A stretch of DNA of 64,000 bases from the NCBI GenBank assembly GCA_040719455.1, contig JBFDTN010000001.1, positions 1,240,001-1,304,000 on the forward strand, read 5' to 3'. This DNA is from Streptococcus pneumoniae (GTDB lineage Bacteria; Bacillota; Bacilli; Lactobacillales; Streptococcaceae). A model generated the notes under the pieces. That model did not search any database. It had not been told where the DNA came from and was given only the letters and a program-made list of their open reading frames with translations. The position numbers and the translations under genes are program-made. Shown one piece after another: positions 17,549 through 25,239 of this stretch (within the stretch, counting starts at the first letter, position 1; each line of letters starts with the position of its first letter).

Positions 17549-17821
17549 TTATTGTGTCGTTTCTGATAAATCTAGCCAATGTTCAATATTGGCACGTTTG
17601 TAGAGTCGCCGGTTGCCTGTCTTGATAAAGGGCAAACCGTTTCTTTCCATACGTTTCAAATCTTGAAAGGTGATAATGCCTTTGTACTCTTGCAAGACCT
17701 GTTTTTGGTTCAAGCGGTCATTCTCTCGGCGCTTGCTTTCTTCTTCCACGAGCTCTTTTGCCAAGTCCAATACGCCTTTTACTAAGGTCATACTGGCATT
17801 TTCTGTCAAAAAAGATTCCAT
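17549..17821 (-). CDS. Excisionase/AlpA-like HTH protein, 90 residues
   Basis: The C-terminal half is a MerR-like winged HTH typical of excisionases and AlpA: GIITFQDLKRMERNGLPFIK, GNRRLYKRANIEHWLD. The N-terminal half is a charged helix. The start MESFLTEN follows AAAGGAGAGG; a longer in-frame version has no ribosome site. By position it could direct excision or switch on the early operon. A repeat copy lies just past its stop. Confidence 0.75.
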   Translation of the reverse strand: MESFLTENASMTLVKGVLDLAKELVEEESKRRENDRLNQKQVLQEYKGIITFQDLKRMERNGLPFIKTGNRRLYKRANIEHWLDLSETTQ

Positions 17822-17914
17822 TTTTCCTCTCCTTTTGGTATAATGAGGGTACAAGAAAAACACCTAAGTTTTTTCATTGTACTTAGTTTAAAGGCTTCTG
17901 CGTTGTGGTGATTG

Positions 17915-18079
17915 CTAAGCCTTTTTTTGTTGCCGATTTTTCACCGCTACTTCATGATGGATCTTATCTTCCAAGCGGTGAAAGGACTTGGTAAAATCTT
18001 CTTTGGTGATATTTCCATGCCAATATTGGCTAATAAGAGACACCGAGCGTTGATATAGCCTTGGTAGATGGTTAACCAT
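17915..18079 (-). CDS. Hypothetical island protein, 54 residues
   Basis: Short gene that is easily missed. It starts MVNHLPRLYQ, overlaps the end of the preceding gene by 8 nt and ends at 17915. It has an appropriately spaced GGAGGTGAGC site within the upstream gene. The C-terminus is basic (KNRQQKKA). No family recognised; the coupling and tight packing support expression. Confidence 0.5.
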   Translation of the reverse strand: MVNHLPRLYQRSVSLISQYWHGNITKEDFTKSFHRLEDKIHHEVAVKNRQQKKA

Positions 18080-18536
18080 TCGTGCTCACCTCCTGCCATG
18101 GTAGGGTAAAGCCTGCCTGCTCCTCGTAGATTTTCGCAAAGTCAATAGCCGATTTTTGGAGACTGTTCAAAATCTTATAGCGCAGCTGCCGAGCCTTGAC
18201 CCTGTCGCTTGCTTTCAGCTGGCCAGACTGCAAATCCTCTTCCAAGCCATACAAGTCACGGACTAAGAACCACGATTGCAAGCGCCCTAGCTCGTTTTCC
18301 TTAATGATCACGTCGTTTTTCATCGTCCGAGGGACTAAGATTTTGATATTCTCATAGCCCTTGTCATAGTGGATACTTCCTTTTCTCCTCATTTGGTTCA
18401 TCTTTTGCGTGATGTCCCGTCTGGATAGAAAGTCCAGCTCCTCCATAATAGCCGAGAGCGTCAACTCTCCGTGAATGTCCTGTATCTCATAGAGACGGTC
18501 GATCGTAAAAATTCTTTCCCTGCGTTGTTTTGCCAT
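18072..18536 (-). CDS. Hypothetical island regulator-like protein, 154 residues
   Basis: The first 75 residues look like a winged helix: LTLSAIMEELDFLSRRDITQ then MNQMRRKGSIHYDKGYENI, resembling a recognition helix and wing. The second half is helical. The exact family was not recognised. It lies second in the rightmost operon of the island, after the Cro-like gene, where satellite regulators are expected. Confidence 0.55.
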   Translation of the reverse strand: MAKQRRERIFTIDRLYEIQDIHGELTLSAIMEELDFLSRRDITQKMNQMRRKGSIHYDKGYENIKILVPRTMKNDVIIKENELGRLQSWFLVRDLYGLEEDLQSGQLKASDRVKARQLRYKILNSLQKSAIDFAKIYEEQAGFTLPWQEVSTNG

Positions 18537-18596
18537 TTTATACCTCGTTTCTAGTTCATTTCAGATTTTTCAAAGGTGAAAGGTAGTGAAAAATCA

Positions 18597-18785
18597 TTAT
18601 AAATCCTCTGTCAGCCATTCCATGACTGATTGATAAATCCGACGTGGAGCGTCATAGTCGCCCTGCTCAATCTTGGCAAGAGTTCGAGTAGTTATATTTA
18701 TTTTTTTAGCTAGTTCAATTTTCCCTAGCTGCTCTACAGCTCGTTTCTTGCGTACCTTAATGGCTATTTCTTCTGTAATGAGCAT
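18597..18785 (-). CDS. Cro-like HTH regulator, 62 residues
   Basis: A single helix-turn-helix domain: EQLGKIELAKKINITTRTLAKIEQGDYDAP. First gene of the leftward operon, read from a perfect promoter at 18835-18863 and divergent from the CI-like repressor at 18946. The pair forms a lambda-like switch and likely controls excision and replication of the island. Confidence 0.8.
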   Translation of the reverse strand: MLITEEIAIKVRKKRAVEQLGKIELAKKINITTRTLAKIEQGDYDAPRRIYQSVMEWLTEDL

Positions 18786-18809
18786 TATTTACCTCCTTTT
18801 TATTTTTAG

Positions 18810-18922
18810 CGTCTTTTTTATTCGCTTTAATTGCATTATAACGTCTTTTAAATTCGTTGTCAAGAGTAAAATGCATCAAAAATGACTTTTTTTGTCATTT
18901 ATTTGTTCTTATATGCTATAAT
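18810..18922. promoter_or_regulatory. Divergent regulatory region of the island
   Basis: Leftward promoter: TTGACA (complement at 18858-18863) and TATAAT (complement at 18835-18840) with 17-nt spacing. Rightward promoter: extended -10 TGCTATAAT (TATAAT at 18917-18922). Candidate operators are the direct repeat CGTCTTTTWWATTCG at 18810-18824 and 18842-18856, 32 bp apart and bracketing the leftward -10, and the inverted repeat AAATGAC / GTCATTT at 18880-18900. Confidence 0.7.
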
Positions 18923-18945
18923 CATTTTGAAAGGTAGTGTAAAAA

Positions 18946-19326
18946 ATGAATAACATTAAAAATCTGCGAAAAAACAAAAATATGACCCAGCAAGAATTAG
19001 CTGATTTTTTAGAGATAAAAAAAAGAACCCTACAACGATGGGAAGCTAATGAAGTAACTATAAAAAATGATAAAGCTCAACAATTAGCGGATTATTTCGA
19101 CGTATCCGTAGCATATCTATTGGGTTATGAAGAAAAAGTGGTACCACTGGAAGAATTTGTCAAAAATATGACCAACACTCGAGACGAAGACGGCATAGAA
19201 TATGGAGACCACCAAACAATCTTAGAAACAGAATTGATTACAAACTTTAGACAGATGGACATAGAAAAACAAGAAAATTTAGTCCGCTATTCAGAATTTT
19301 TACTAACCTCAAAGAAAGGAAATTAA
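18946..19326 (+). CDS. CI-like repressor with N-terminal HTH
   Basis: Protein of 126 residues. Residues 1-60 are an Xre HTH (NMTQQELADFLEIKKRTLQRWE). The remaining 65 residues contain no LexA-type peptidase motif, so relief of repression would not use SOS autocleavage. In PICIs the master repressor Stl is instead displaced by a helper-phage protein, which would suit this form. The gene is followed 2 nt later by the exonuclease-BRCT gene. Confidence 0.8.
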   Translation: MNNIKNLRKNKNMTQQELADFLEIKKRTLQRWEANEVTIKNDKAQQLADYFDVSVAYLLGYEEKVVPLEEFVKNMTNTRDEDGIEYGDHQTILETELITNFRQMDIEKQENLVRYSEFLLTSKKGN

Positions 19327-19328
19327 CC

Positions 19329-20249
19329 ATGTACTCATTTGTTGCCTTAGATGTTGAAACTGCCAATAACTTTAGAGGAAGTATCTGTTCAATTGGATTA
19401 GTTAAATTTCAAGATGGACACATCATTGATAAATTTTACAGCTTAATTGATCCAGAAGAAGATTTTCATCCTATCAATATTTCTATACATGGAATCAAAC
19501 CAACCGATGTTATTGGAGCTCCTACTTTTCCACAAATTAGAGCTGAAATTATTGACTTTATTTCTGATTTTCCAGTAGTTGCTCACTTTGCACAATTTGA
19601 TATAAATGCTCTAAAAGACTCATACATTAAATATGACTTGCCTTTCGATAAAATAGAGTATTTCTGCAGTTATTATGTCGCAAAGTTTTCCTATCCTGGA
19701 CAAATCAGTTATAAATTAAATAATTTAGCAAAGCATTTCAAATTCCCTCTTGAGCATCACAATGCCCTATCTGATGCAGAAACATGCGGAAAAATTATCT
19801 GTAAACTAATGGAATTAGCAAATCAAGATGATATTCAAAGTTTTCTTGAAACATTGAGATATAAAAAATATGGTGTTCTAGGAAGCAAAGGTTTTGGACG
19901 TCAATCTATCCATACGACTTTTTCAAAAAATAAATTTTATGAGCCTACTGAAGAAGAAAAAGCAAAAATGGACCAAGAAAATCCAATCTACGGGGCTCGT
20001 TTTGTGTTTACTGGCAAATTAGAACATTTTACCAGACAAGAAGCCGCCAAAGCTGTTTCCCTTCTTGGAGGTATCCCAGAAAATGGCGTGACTTCCAAGA
20101 CAGATTATTTAGTAATAGGGGAACAAGATTTCAGAGTAGTCGGACAAAGTGGACAAAGCTCAAAAATGAAAAAAGCCTTCTCTTTACTCGAAAAAGGGCA
20201 AAATATAGAAATATTATCTGAATTGGATTTCCAAAAACTAATTGGATAA
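19329..20249 (+). CDS. DnaQ-like 3'-5' exonuclease with C-terminal BRCT domain
   Basis: Protein of 306 residues. Residues 1-165 are a DEDDh exonuclease: FVALDVETAN with the first Asp/Glu pair, then HFAQFDINAL and HHNALSDAETCGK. Residues 218-306 are a BRCT domain (GARFVFTGKLEHFTRQEAAK, LGGIPENGVTSKTDYLVIG) like that of DNA ligase. The gene is read with the repressor, so it is probably expressed while the island is dormant, as cargo genes are. It may process DNA ends or act against invading phages; both are inference. Confidence 0.85.
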   Translation: MYSFVALDVETANNFRGSICSIGLVKFQDGHIIDKFYSLIDPEEDFHPINISIHGIKPTDVIGAPTFPQIRAEIIDFISDFPVVAHFAQFDINALKDSYIKYDLPFDKIEYFCSYYVAKFSYPGQISYKLNNLAKHFKFPLEHHNALSDAETCGKIICKLMELANQDDIQSFLETLRYKKYGVLGSKGFGRQSIHTTFSKNKFYEPTEEEKAKMDQENPIYGARFVFTGKLEHFTRQEAAKAVSLLGGIPENGVTSKTDYLVIGEQDFRVVGQSGQSSKMKKAFSLLEKGQNIEILSELDFQKLIG

Positions 20250-20371
20250 CATGTCATCAAGCAATTTTTCAGCCCCTCTACGGCGTTCTAGCTATTTTCG
20301 GTACAATCTTACCGCCCATTCTAAAACAAACGAAATAGGGGCTATTTTTTAGCTCTCTGACTATCTTCTTG

Positions 20372-20397
20372 TTATTCTTTCAACCATGCGGGCAAGC
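20372..20397 (+). repeat. 26-bp island-end repeat, direct copy before the integrase
   Basis: TTATTCTTTCAACCATGCGG and the next six bases, 19 bp upstream of the integrase start. It matches 10462-10487 in inverted orientation with one mismatch. The reading frame extending upstream of the integrase passes through it but is not the true N-terminus. Confidence 0.75.
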
Positions 20398-20416
20398 AAG
20401 TAGAAAGGACAAGAAC

Positions 20417-21565
20417 ATGATACAAAGTTACACCCTAAAAAATGGAGCGGTTCGCTATATGACCAAGGTCTATCTTGGCATAGATCCCCTCACTGGAAAA
20501 GAAATCCGCACCACACGGCGAGGATTTAAGACCGAAAAAGAAGCTAGGCTGGCAGAAGCTCGCTTACTGGTCGAGGTCGAAGAAAAAGGCTTACCCTCAA
20601 AAGTCCAAGGACTCAAACAAACCTACACTTTCGAAGAAGTCGCTAACCTCTGGTATGATTCCTACAAAAATACCGTCAAAGGTAGCTCTCAACGCTCCGT
20701 AGCAACCCACCTCAGACTTATCATCCCCTATTTCAAAGATATGTACATCCACCATATCCCACCGACCCACTGCCAGCAGGTCATTACAAAACTTTGGGAC
20801 AAGTACAAGTCTTTCGCCCACTACATCTCTATTATCCAGCGGATTTTCAAATATGCCTACATTATGGAAATTATCCCAAAAAATCCCATGGAAAAGGTGA
20901 TTAAACCACGAAAAAAACGAGATAGCCACCCAAAAACTACCTCGTTTTATACCAAAGACGAATTAAAACAATTCTTTGACTGCCTTCAAGAAGAGAATAA
21001 CCCTCAATATCTCACCATCTTTCGGATCATGGCTTTTACGGGCTTACGGATTGGCGAAGTACTCGCTCTGAAATGGTCTGACATAGACTTTATCCAAGGC
21101 AATCTGACCGTCAATCGTGGCATTATTCGCACAACCAAAGGACAAGTGATTGATACACCCAAAACAAAAGGCAGTATCCGCACACTCTCCCTAGATTATA
21201 GCACGATTGAACAACTCAAGCAATGGCAACACGAACAGAAAAAAGAATTTTTCAAGCACGGACTCAAGCATTTACGAGAAGAAAACTTCTGCTTCACCCA
21301 GGCAGACAATCGACTCATTCAAAAATCAAACATCTACAACGTCTTAATGAAAATCATTGACAAGTACAACCTCAAGCGGATTTCTCCCCATGGTTTCCGC
21401 CACACACACGCCAGCCTCCTATTTGAAGCTGGAGCAAGCATGAAAGAGGTCCAAGAACGCCTCGGACACTCCAACATCAAAACAACTATGGACATTTACA
21501 CACACGTCACCGATAAACAAAAAGAGCAAACCGCCAAAAAGTTTGCCCATTATATCGGTTTCTAA
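20417..21565 (+). CDS. int: Tyrosine recombinase (island integrase)
   Basis: Integrase of 382 residues. An N-terminal AP2-like arm-binding domain (residues 1-50; YMTKVYLGIDPLTGKEIRTT) is followed by a SAM-like core-binding domain (60-165) and a catalytic domain with Arg in FTGLRIGEVLALKW, HGFRHTHASLL, LGHSNIKTTMDIYTHV, and the nucleophilic Tyr in the last motif. The start at 20417 is preceded by GAAAGGAC. It ends 93 bp before the candidate attR, as expected for an integrase next to its site. Confidence 0.93.
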   Translation: MIQSYTLKNGAVRYMTKVYLGIDPLTGKEIRTTRRGFKTEKEARLAEARLLVEVEEKGLPSKVQGLKQTYTFEEVANLWYDSYKNTVKGSSQRSVATHLRLIIPYFKDMYIHHIPPTHCQQVITKLWDKYKSFAHYISIIQRIFKYAYIMEIIPKNPMEKVIKPRKKRDSHPKTTSFYTKDELKQFFDCLQEENNPQYLTIFRIMAFTGLRIGEVLALKWSDIDFIQGNLTVNRGIIRTTKGQVIDTPKTKGSIRTLSLDYSTIEQLKQWQHEQKKEFFKHGLKHLREENFCFTQADNRLIQKSNIYNVLMKIIDKYNLKRISPHGFRHTHASLLFEAGASMKEVQERLGHSNIKTTMDIYTHVTDKQKEQTAKKFAHYIGF

Positions 21566-21658
21566 CTTGCTATCATATCCCTGTCGGAGTCACAACCGAG
21601 GTCACGAACCCCAAAAGGCACAAACACCGCATGAAATCAAGCCTAAAAAGGCAAGATA

Positions 21659-21671
21659 TGATACAATCATT
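21659..21671. repeat. Candidate attR core
   Basis: TGATACAATCATT, identical to 10311-10323. It overlaps the likely -10 region of ansA, so integration replaces everything upstream of that -10. Confidence 0.55.
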
Positions 21672-21702
21672 ATAGCACAAATCTTTAGAAGGAGCTTATT
21701 TG

Positions 21703-22665
21703 ATGACAAAGAAAATATTGGTTTTACATACGGGTGGCACGATTTCCATGCAGGCGAATGAAACGGGTCATGTCACAACCAACAGTGTAAATCCGATGAC
21801 CCATGTCGATATTGATGTCGATCATCTTGAGGTGAGAAGCCTAGACTTTTTCAATCTTCCAAGTCCTCATATCACTCCTAAGCATATGCTCTCTCTCTAC
21901 CACAAGATTCGCGATGATTATCAAGCCTACGATGGGGTGGTCATTACCCATGGTACGGATACTTTAGAAGAGACTGCTTATTTTCTCGATACCATGGATT
22001 TGCCTGATATCCCTGTGGTCTTGACAGGTGCGATGCGCTCCTCTAATGAACTAGGTAGCGATGGTGTTTACAATTACTTGTCCGCTTTACGAGTCGCTAG
22101 TGATGAAAAAGCACGCGGTAAAGGCGTTCTAGTCGTCATGAATGACGAAATCCACGCAGCCAAATATGTCACTAAAACCCACACGACAAATGTCGGCACC
22201 TTTCAAACCCCTACACATGGACCGCTTGGATTGATTATGAAAAAAGAAATTCTCTATTTCAAAACGGCAGAAGAGCGAGTACGATTTGATTTAGAAGAGA
22301 TTTCTGGTCTAGTTCCTATCATTTCTGCCTATGCAGGGATGCAAACCGAGCTACTCGCTATGCTTGATCCCAAGCAATTAGATGGCTTAATTATCGAAGC
22401 CTTTGGAGCTGGAAATCTCCCTCAAGAAGCAGCGGAAAAAATTGCAGAATTGATTCAAGCAGGCGTTCCTGTTGCTCTTGTTTCCCGTTGTTTCAACGGT
22501 ATTGCAGAGCCTGTTTATGCCTATAAAGGCGGCGGAGTGGCTCTCAAAAAGTCTGGAGTCCTCTTTGTAAAAGAACTCAATGCTCCCAAGGCACGGCTGA
22601 AACTCCTCATCGCCCTCAATGCAGGATTAAAAGGAGAAGCCTTAGCTGATTATATGGAAGGATAA
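21703..22665 (+). CDS. ansA: Type I L-asparaginase
   Basis: Protein of 320 residues converting asparagine to aspartate and ammonia in the cytoplasm. Both catalytic Thr motifs are present: HTGGTISM near the N-terminus and THGTDTLEETAYF around residue 85. The ATG at 21703 is 8 nt from AAGGAG; the TTG one codon earlier is less likely. Originally divergent from the HAD gene. Downstream, an ISL3 element is inserted 67 bp past the stop. Confidence 0.93.
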   Translation: MTKKILVLHTGGTISMQANETGHVTTNSVNPMTHVDIDVDHLEVRSLDFFNLPSPHITPKHMLSLYHKIRDDYQAYDGVVITHGTDTLEETAYFLDTMDLPDIPVVLTGAMRSSNELGSDGVYNYLSALRVASDEKARGKGVLVVMNDEIHAAKYVTKTHTTNVGTFQTPTHGPLGLIMKKEILYFKTAEERVRFDLEEISGLVPIISAYAGMQTELLAMLDPKQLDGLIIEAFGAGNLPQEAAEKIAELIQAGVPVALVSRCFNGIAEPVYAYKGGGVALKKSGVLFVKELNAPKARLKLLIALNAGLKGEALADYMEG

Positions 22666-22766
22666 GTCAACAAAGAGTAAGGCAAGTATGATCTCTAGGC
22701 TCAGCTACAATCATTCAAAATATCAAAAAGGTGGCACTTTGTCAACTGTAGTGGGTAGATGAGAAT

Positions 22767-24023
22767 CTAAACCCTAGAGAGGATCTTATTGTTCCTCTCT
22801 TTTTTGATGTTTAAGGTGATGAGAATTTTAGTTTTAAAGTTACTAAAATTTCTAAAACCAAAAGCTTGTCGTTTGATGTCTTTGATAAGTTTGTTGGTAG
22901 CTTCTAGCTTAGCATTAGAATAGGGAGGCTCTAAAGCATTCCTAATATATTTCTTGTATCGTAGAAAAGTCTTGAAGACTTTCTTAAAAGGTGGATTAAC
23001 AAGCTTTATAGTATCTTCCATAAGTGAAAAAAAGTGAAGGCTATTCTTTTCTTGAAAGTGGAATAAGAGGAGCTGATAGAGGTCGTAATAGAATTGAAAT
23101 TCATCTGAGAATTTAAGCGCTATATCTACGATTTCTTTAGGTGTTCTCGTTTCACGTAGTGTCCGCGAATAGAAGAGTTTATCAGAGAGCTTGCGGCTGT
23201 CTTTGTGGAGTATTCGCCAGTGATTCTTCAAGATACGGTAAGGTAATGACTGCTTATCAAACTGCTTCATAATGGCGATTCTAGTTGCCATCATGGCACG
23301 ATTGAGATGTTGGATGATATGGAAGCGATCGAGGACAATGTTGGCGTTAGGAAAAAGTTGCTTAATGATGGGAATGTAAGCTCCCGACATGTCTAGGGTG
23401 ACGACTTTAACATCCTTTCTAGCTTCTTTAGAATATTTATAGAAATAGTTTTTGATGGTAGTTTGCCGATTATTCTCAAGGATAGCAATGATCTTTTTCG
23501 TCTTGTAATCCTGAGCAATGAAGGCTAGTTTTCCCTTGTTTCTAGAGAATTCATCCCAAGATAGGATATCAGGAAGTCTTGAGTAGTCTTCTTTGAAGGA
23601 GAATTTAGTCAGCTTTCGCTGTACGGTAGAGACAGACACGTGGTTCTTCTTAGTGATATCAGAGTTCGTTAGTCTTTCAGTATGATCAGCCGTCATTTTC
23701 TGCCAGACAGGTTCAGAAATTTGGTAATTCTTTCTCACCAGGGGTGTTTCAGCCACGGTGACACGCCGGCATTGTTTACACTGGAAACGGCGTTTCCGTA
23801 ATTTAATGACAGTAGGCATAGCTTGAACGTCTAGGAATGGAATGGTGGACACTCGTTGAAAATCATATTTTCCCATCTTACCTTGGCAATGAGGGCACAA
23901 AGGAGGTAGGTAATCTAGAGTAGCTTTGATGATAAGATGGGAGTCAGTTTTCAGAACTTCCATAATCGTAATATGTTTGTCTTTTATTCCGATGAGTTGT
24001 GTGGTATTATTAATGTTTTCCAT
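22767..24023 (-). CDS. ISL3-family transposase
   Basis: Complete transposase of 418 residues. The zinc ribbon is seen as CPHCQGK and CKQCRR, then an HTH region (LTNSDITKKNHVSVSTVQRKL), and the DDE core: LDMSGAY, LDRFHIIQHLNRAM, NAKLEATNKLIKD. The frame is intact. IS30 has inserted upstream of its start (64 bp beyond the ATG), which probably separates it from its own promoter. Confidence 0.93.
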   Translation of the reverse strand: MENINNTTQLIGIKDKHITIMEVLKTDSHLIIKATLDYLPPLCPHCQGKMGKYDFQRVSTIPFLDVQAMPTVIKLRKRRFQCKQCRRVTVAETPLVRKNYQISEPVWQKMTADHTERLTNSDITKKNHVSVSTVQRKLTKFSFKEDYSRLPDILSWDEFSRNKGKLAFIAQDYKTKKIIAILENNRQTTIKNYFYKYSKEARKDVKVVTLDMSGAYIPIIKQLFPNANIVLDRFHIIQHLNRAMMATRIAIMKQFDKQSLPYRILKNHWRILHKDSRKLSDKLFYSRTLRETRTPKEIVDIALKFSDEFQFYYDLYQLLLFHFQEKNSLHFFSLMEDTIKLVNPPFKKVFKTFLRYKKYIRNALEPPYSNAKLEATNKLIKDIKRQAFGFRNFSNFKTKILITLNIKKERNNKILSRV

Positions 24024-24086
24024 AAGTTACTTTCTAATGATGGTTTAGTCACTTTTCATTATAAGACTTATGGGACTTTTTTGTAC

Positions 24087-25180
24087 CTTGAATTTACAAT
24101 ATAAGTGCACAATAAAAACTCATAAGATTTTTTCTAGTAAAATAAAACTGAACAAACATCTTACGAAAGGAAATCTTATGAGCTACCATCATTTTACCAT
24201 AGATGAACGAGAAAGTATTCTGATTTATCGTACTAAAGGGATGACCTTTTCTCAAATAGCACGACTATTACATCGGCACCCCTCAAGTATTAGTCGTGAA
24301 TTAAAACGTCATTCAAAACAAGGCAACTATTCGCCTAGTAGGGCACAAACAGCCTATCATCTCGCTAAATCGCATTGTGGGCGAAAAAGGAAATTAGAAA
24401 TAGACACTGAACTCAGTCAGACCGTCAAGCATCTTTTTCTTGAGTGTCAATGGTCGCCAGAAGAAATTGAGGGGCGATTACGTTTAGAACGAGAAAGACC
24501 CGTCATTAGTTATCAAACCATTTATAGAGCTATCTATCGCGGTCACTTTGACGACACGCCTCTTTCACATGGTGCTCGTGGGGTTGTTCGCAAACTTCGT
24601 CACCATGGTAAAACACGCCATACACAATCCCATGTGGAAAAGCGAGGAAAAATTCCTATTTCTCATACCATTCATGAGAGGCCAACAGCAGCCAATGAAC
24701 GCTCGAGAATAGGTGATTGGGAAGCCGATACTGTTGCTGGAAAGACTGGAAAAGCTTGCCTAGTAACACTCACTGATAGGCATTCCCGCTTCCTCAAAAT
24801 TCAGAAAGTAGCTGTCAAGAAAAGTAAATTGGTTATAGAAGCCATGGTAAATATGTTAGAGTCCCTACCAAAAGAAACAGTGACTCCTGATAGAGGTAAG
24901 GAATTCTCAGGACATCCTGAACTCACCGAGAAACTAAATGTCGAAGTCTATTTTCCTGATCCTCATGCTCCTTGGCAACGAGGAACAAACGAGAATACAA
25001 ATGGCTTATTGCGAGAGTATTTTCCAAAAGGAAGTGACTTAACAGAGGTAGAACACTTGATCATTCAGGAATGGGAAGATAAATTAAACAACAGACCACG
25101 AAAATGTCTAAACTGGAAAACACCTTATGAAATATGAAATTTTTTATGGGATAAATGTGCACTTAATTTGACAATTCGCC
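24087..25180 (+). mobile_element. IS30-family insertion sequence, copy 2 (1094 bp)
   Basis: Same ends as copy 1 and 7 bp longer because of a small internal duplication near the transposase stop. It is flanked by AC on both sides, possibly a 2-bp target duplication. It is inserted in a palindromic leader of the ISL3 element, GACTTATGGGACTTTTT facing AAAAAGCCCTATAAGTC. Confidence 0.93.
24178..25137 (+). CDS. IS30-family transposase, C-terminus altered
   Basis: Transposase of 319 residues, nearly identical to that at 10607-11593, with the same HTH and complete DDE residues. A 7-bp duplication (ATATGAA) shifts the frame after TPYE and introduces a stop, removing the last nine residues of copy 1. 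The catalytic core is not touched, so activity could be retained, but copy 1 is the reference form. Confidence 0.93.
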   Translation: MSYHHFTIDERESILIYRTKGMTFSQIARLLHRHPSSISRELKRHSKQGNYSPSRAQTAYHLAKSHCGRKRKLEIDTELSQTVKHLFLECQWSPEEIEGRLRLERERPVISYQTIYRAIYRGHFDDTPLSHGARGVVRKLRHHGKTRHTQSHVEKRGKIPISHTIHERPTAANERSRIGDWEADTVAGKTGKACLVTLTDRHSRFLKIQKVAVKKSKLVIEAMVNMLESLPKETVTPDRGKEFSGHPELTEKLNVEVYFPDPHAPWQRGTNENTNGLLREYFPKGSDLTEVEHLIIQEWEDKLNNRPRKCLNWKTPYEI

Positions 25181-25239
25181 ACTCAAAAAGCCCTATAAGT
25201 CCTGTGGCGGGAGTTACCCACTACAGAAATTATAGAGCC

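Larger units (their letters stand above)
10311..21671. mobile_element. Integrated satellite-like island (PICI-like), about 11.4 kb
   Basis: The island lies between the HAD gene and ansA and is bounded by a 13-bp direct repeat. It carries an integrase at the right end, a CI-like repressor divergent from a Cro-like regulator, an AlpA-like protein, a set of small genes, a VapE-type replication protein with iterons, a ClpP-like protease and an HNH nuclease. This order matches phage-inducible chromosomal islands. No terminase, portal, capsid, tail, lysis or conjugation genes are seen. An IS30 copy (10516-11602) lies at the packaging-side end and may have replaced genes there. Confidence 0.75.
22733..25239 (-). 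mobile_element. ISL3-family insertion sequence, interrupted by IS30 copy 2
   Basis: Terminal inverted repeats are GGCACTTTGTCAACTGTAGT (from 22733) and its imperfect complement ending at 25239 (ACCCACTACAG...GAGCC). Both sides carry the exact 8-bp target duplication AAAAAGGT (22725-22732 and 25240-25247), the length typical of ISL3. Without the IS30 the element is about 1.4 kb. It is inserted in the stem of the terminator shared by ansA and uppP. Confidence 0.95.

Noticed and set aside
20271..20342. AGCCCCT / AGGGGCT repeat after the exonuclease gene as a terminator
   Set aside because: The stem is only 7 bp with a loop of nearly 60 nt; a T-rich tail follows, but the structure is too weak to call.
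10516..25180. Composite transposon formed by the two direct IS30 copies
   Set aside because: The intervening DNA is explained by an integrase-bounded island plus core ansA and a nested ISL3; no common target duplication flanks the pair.
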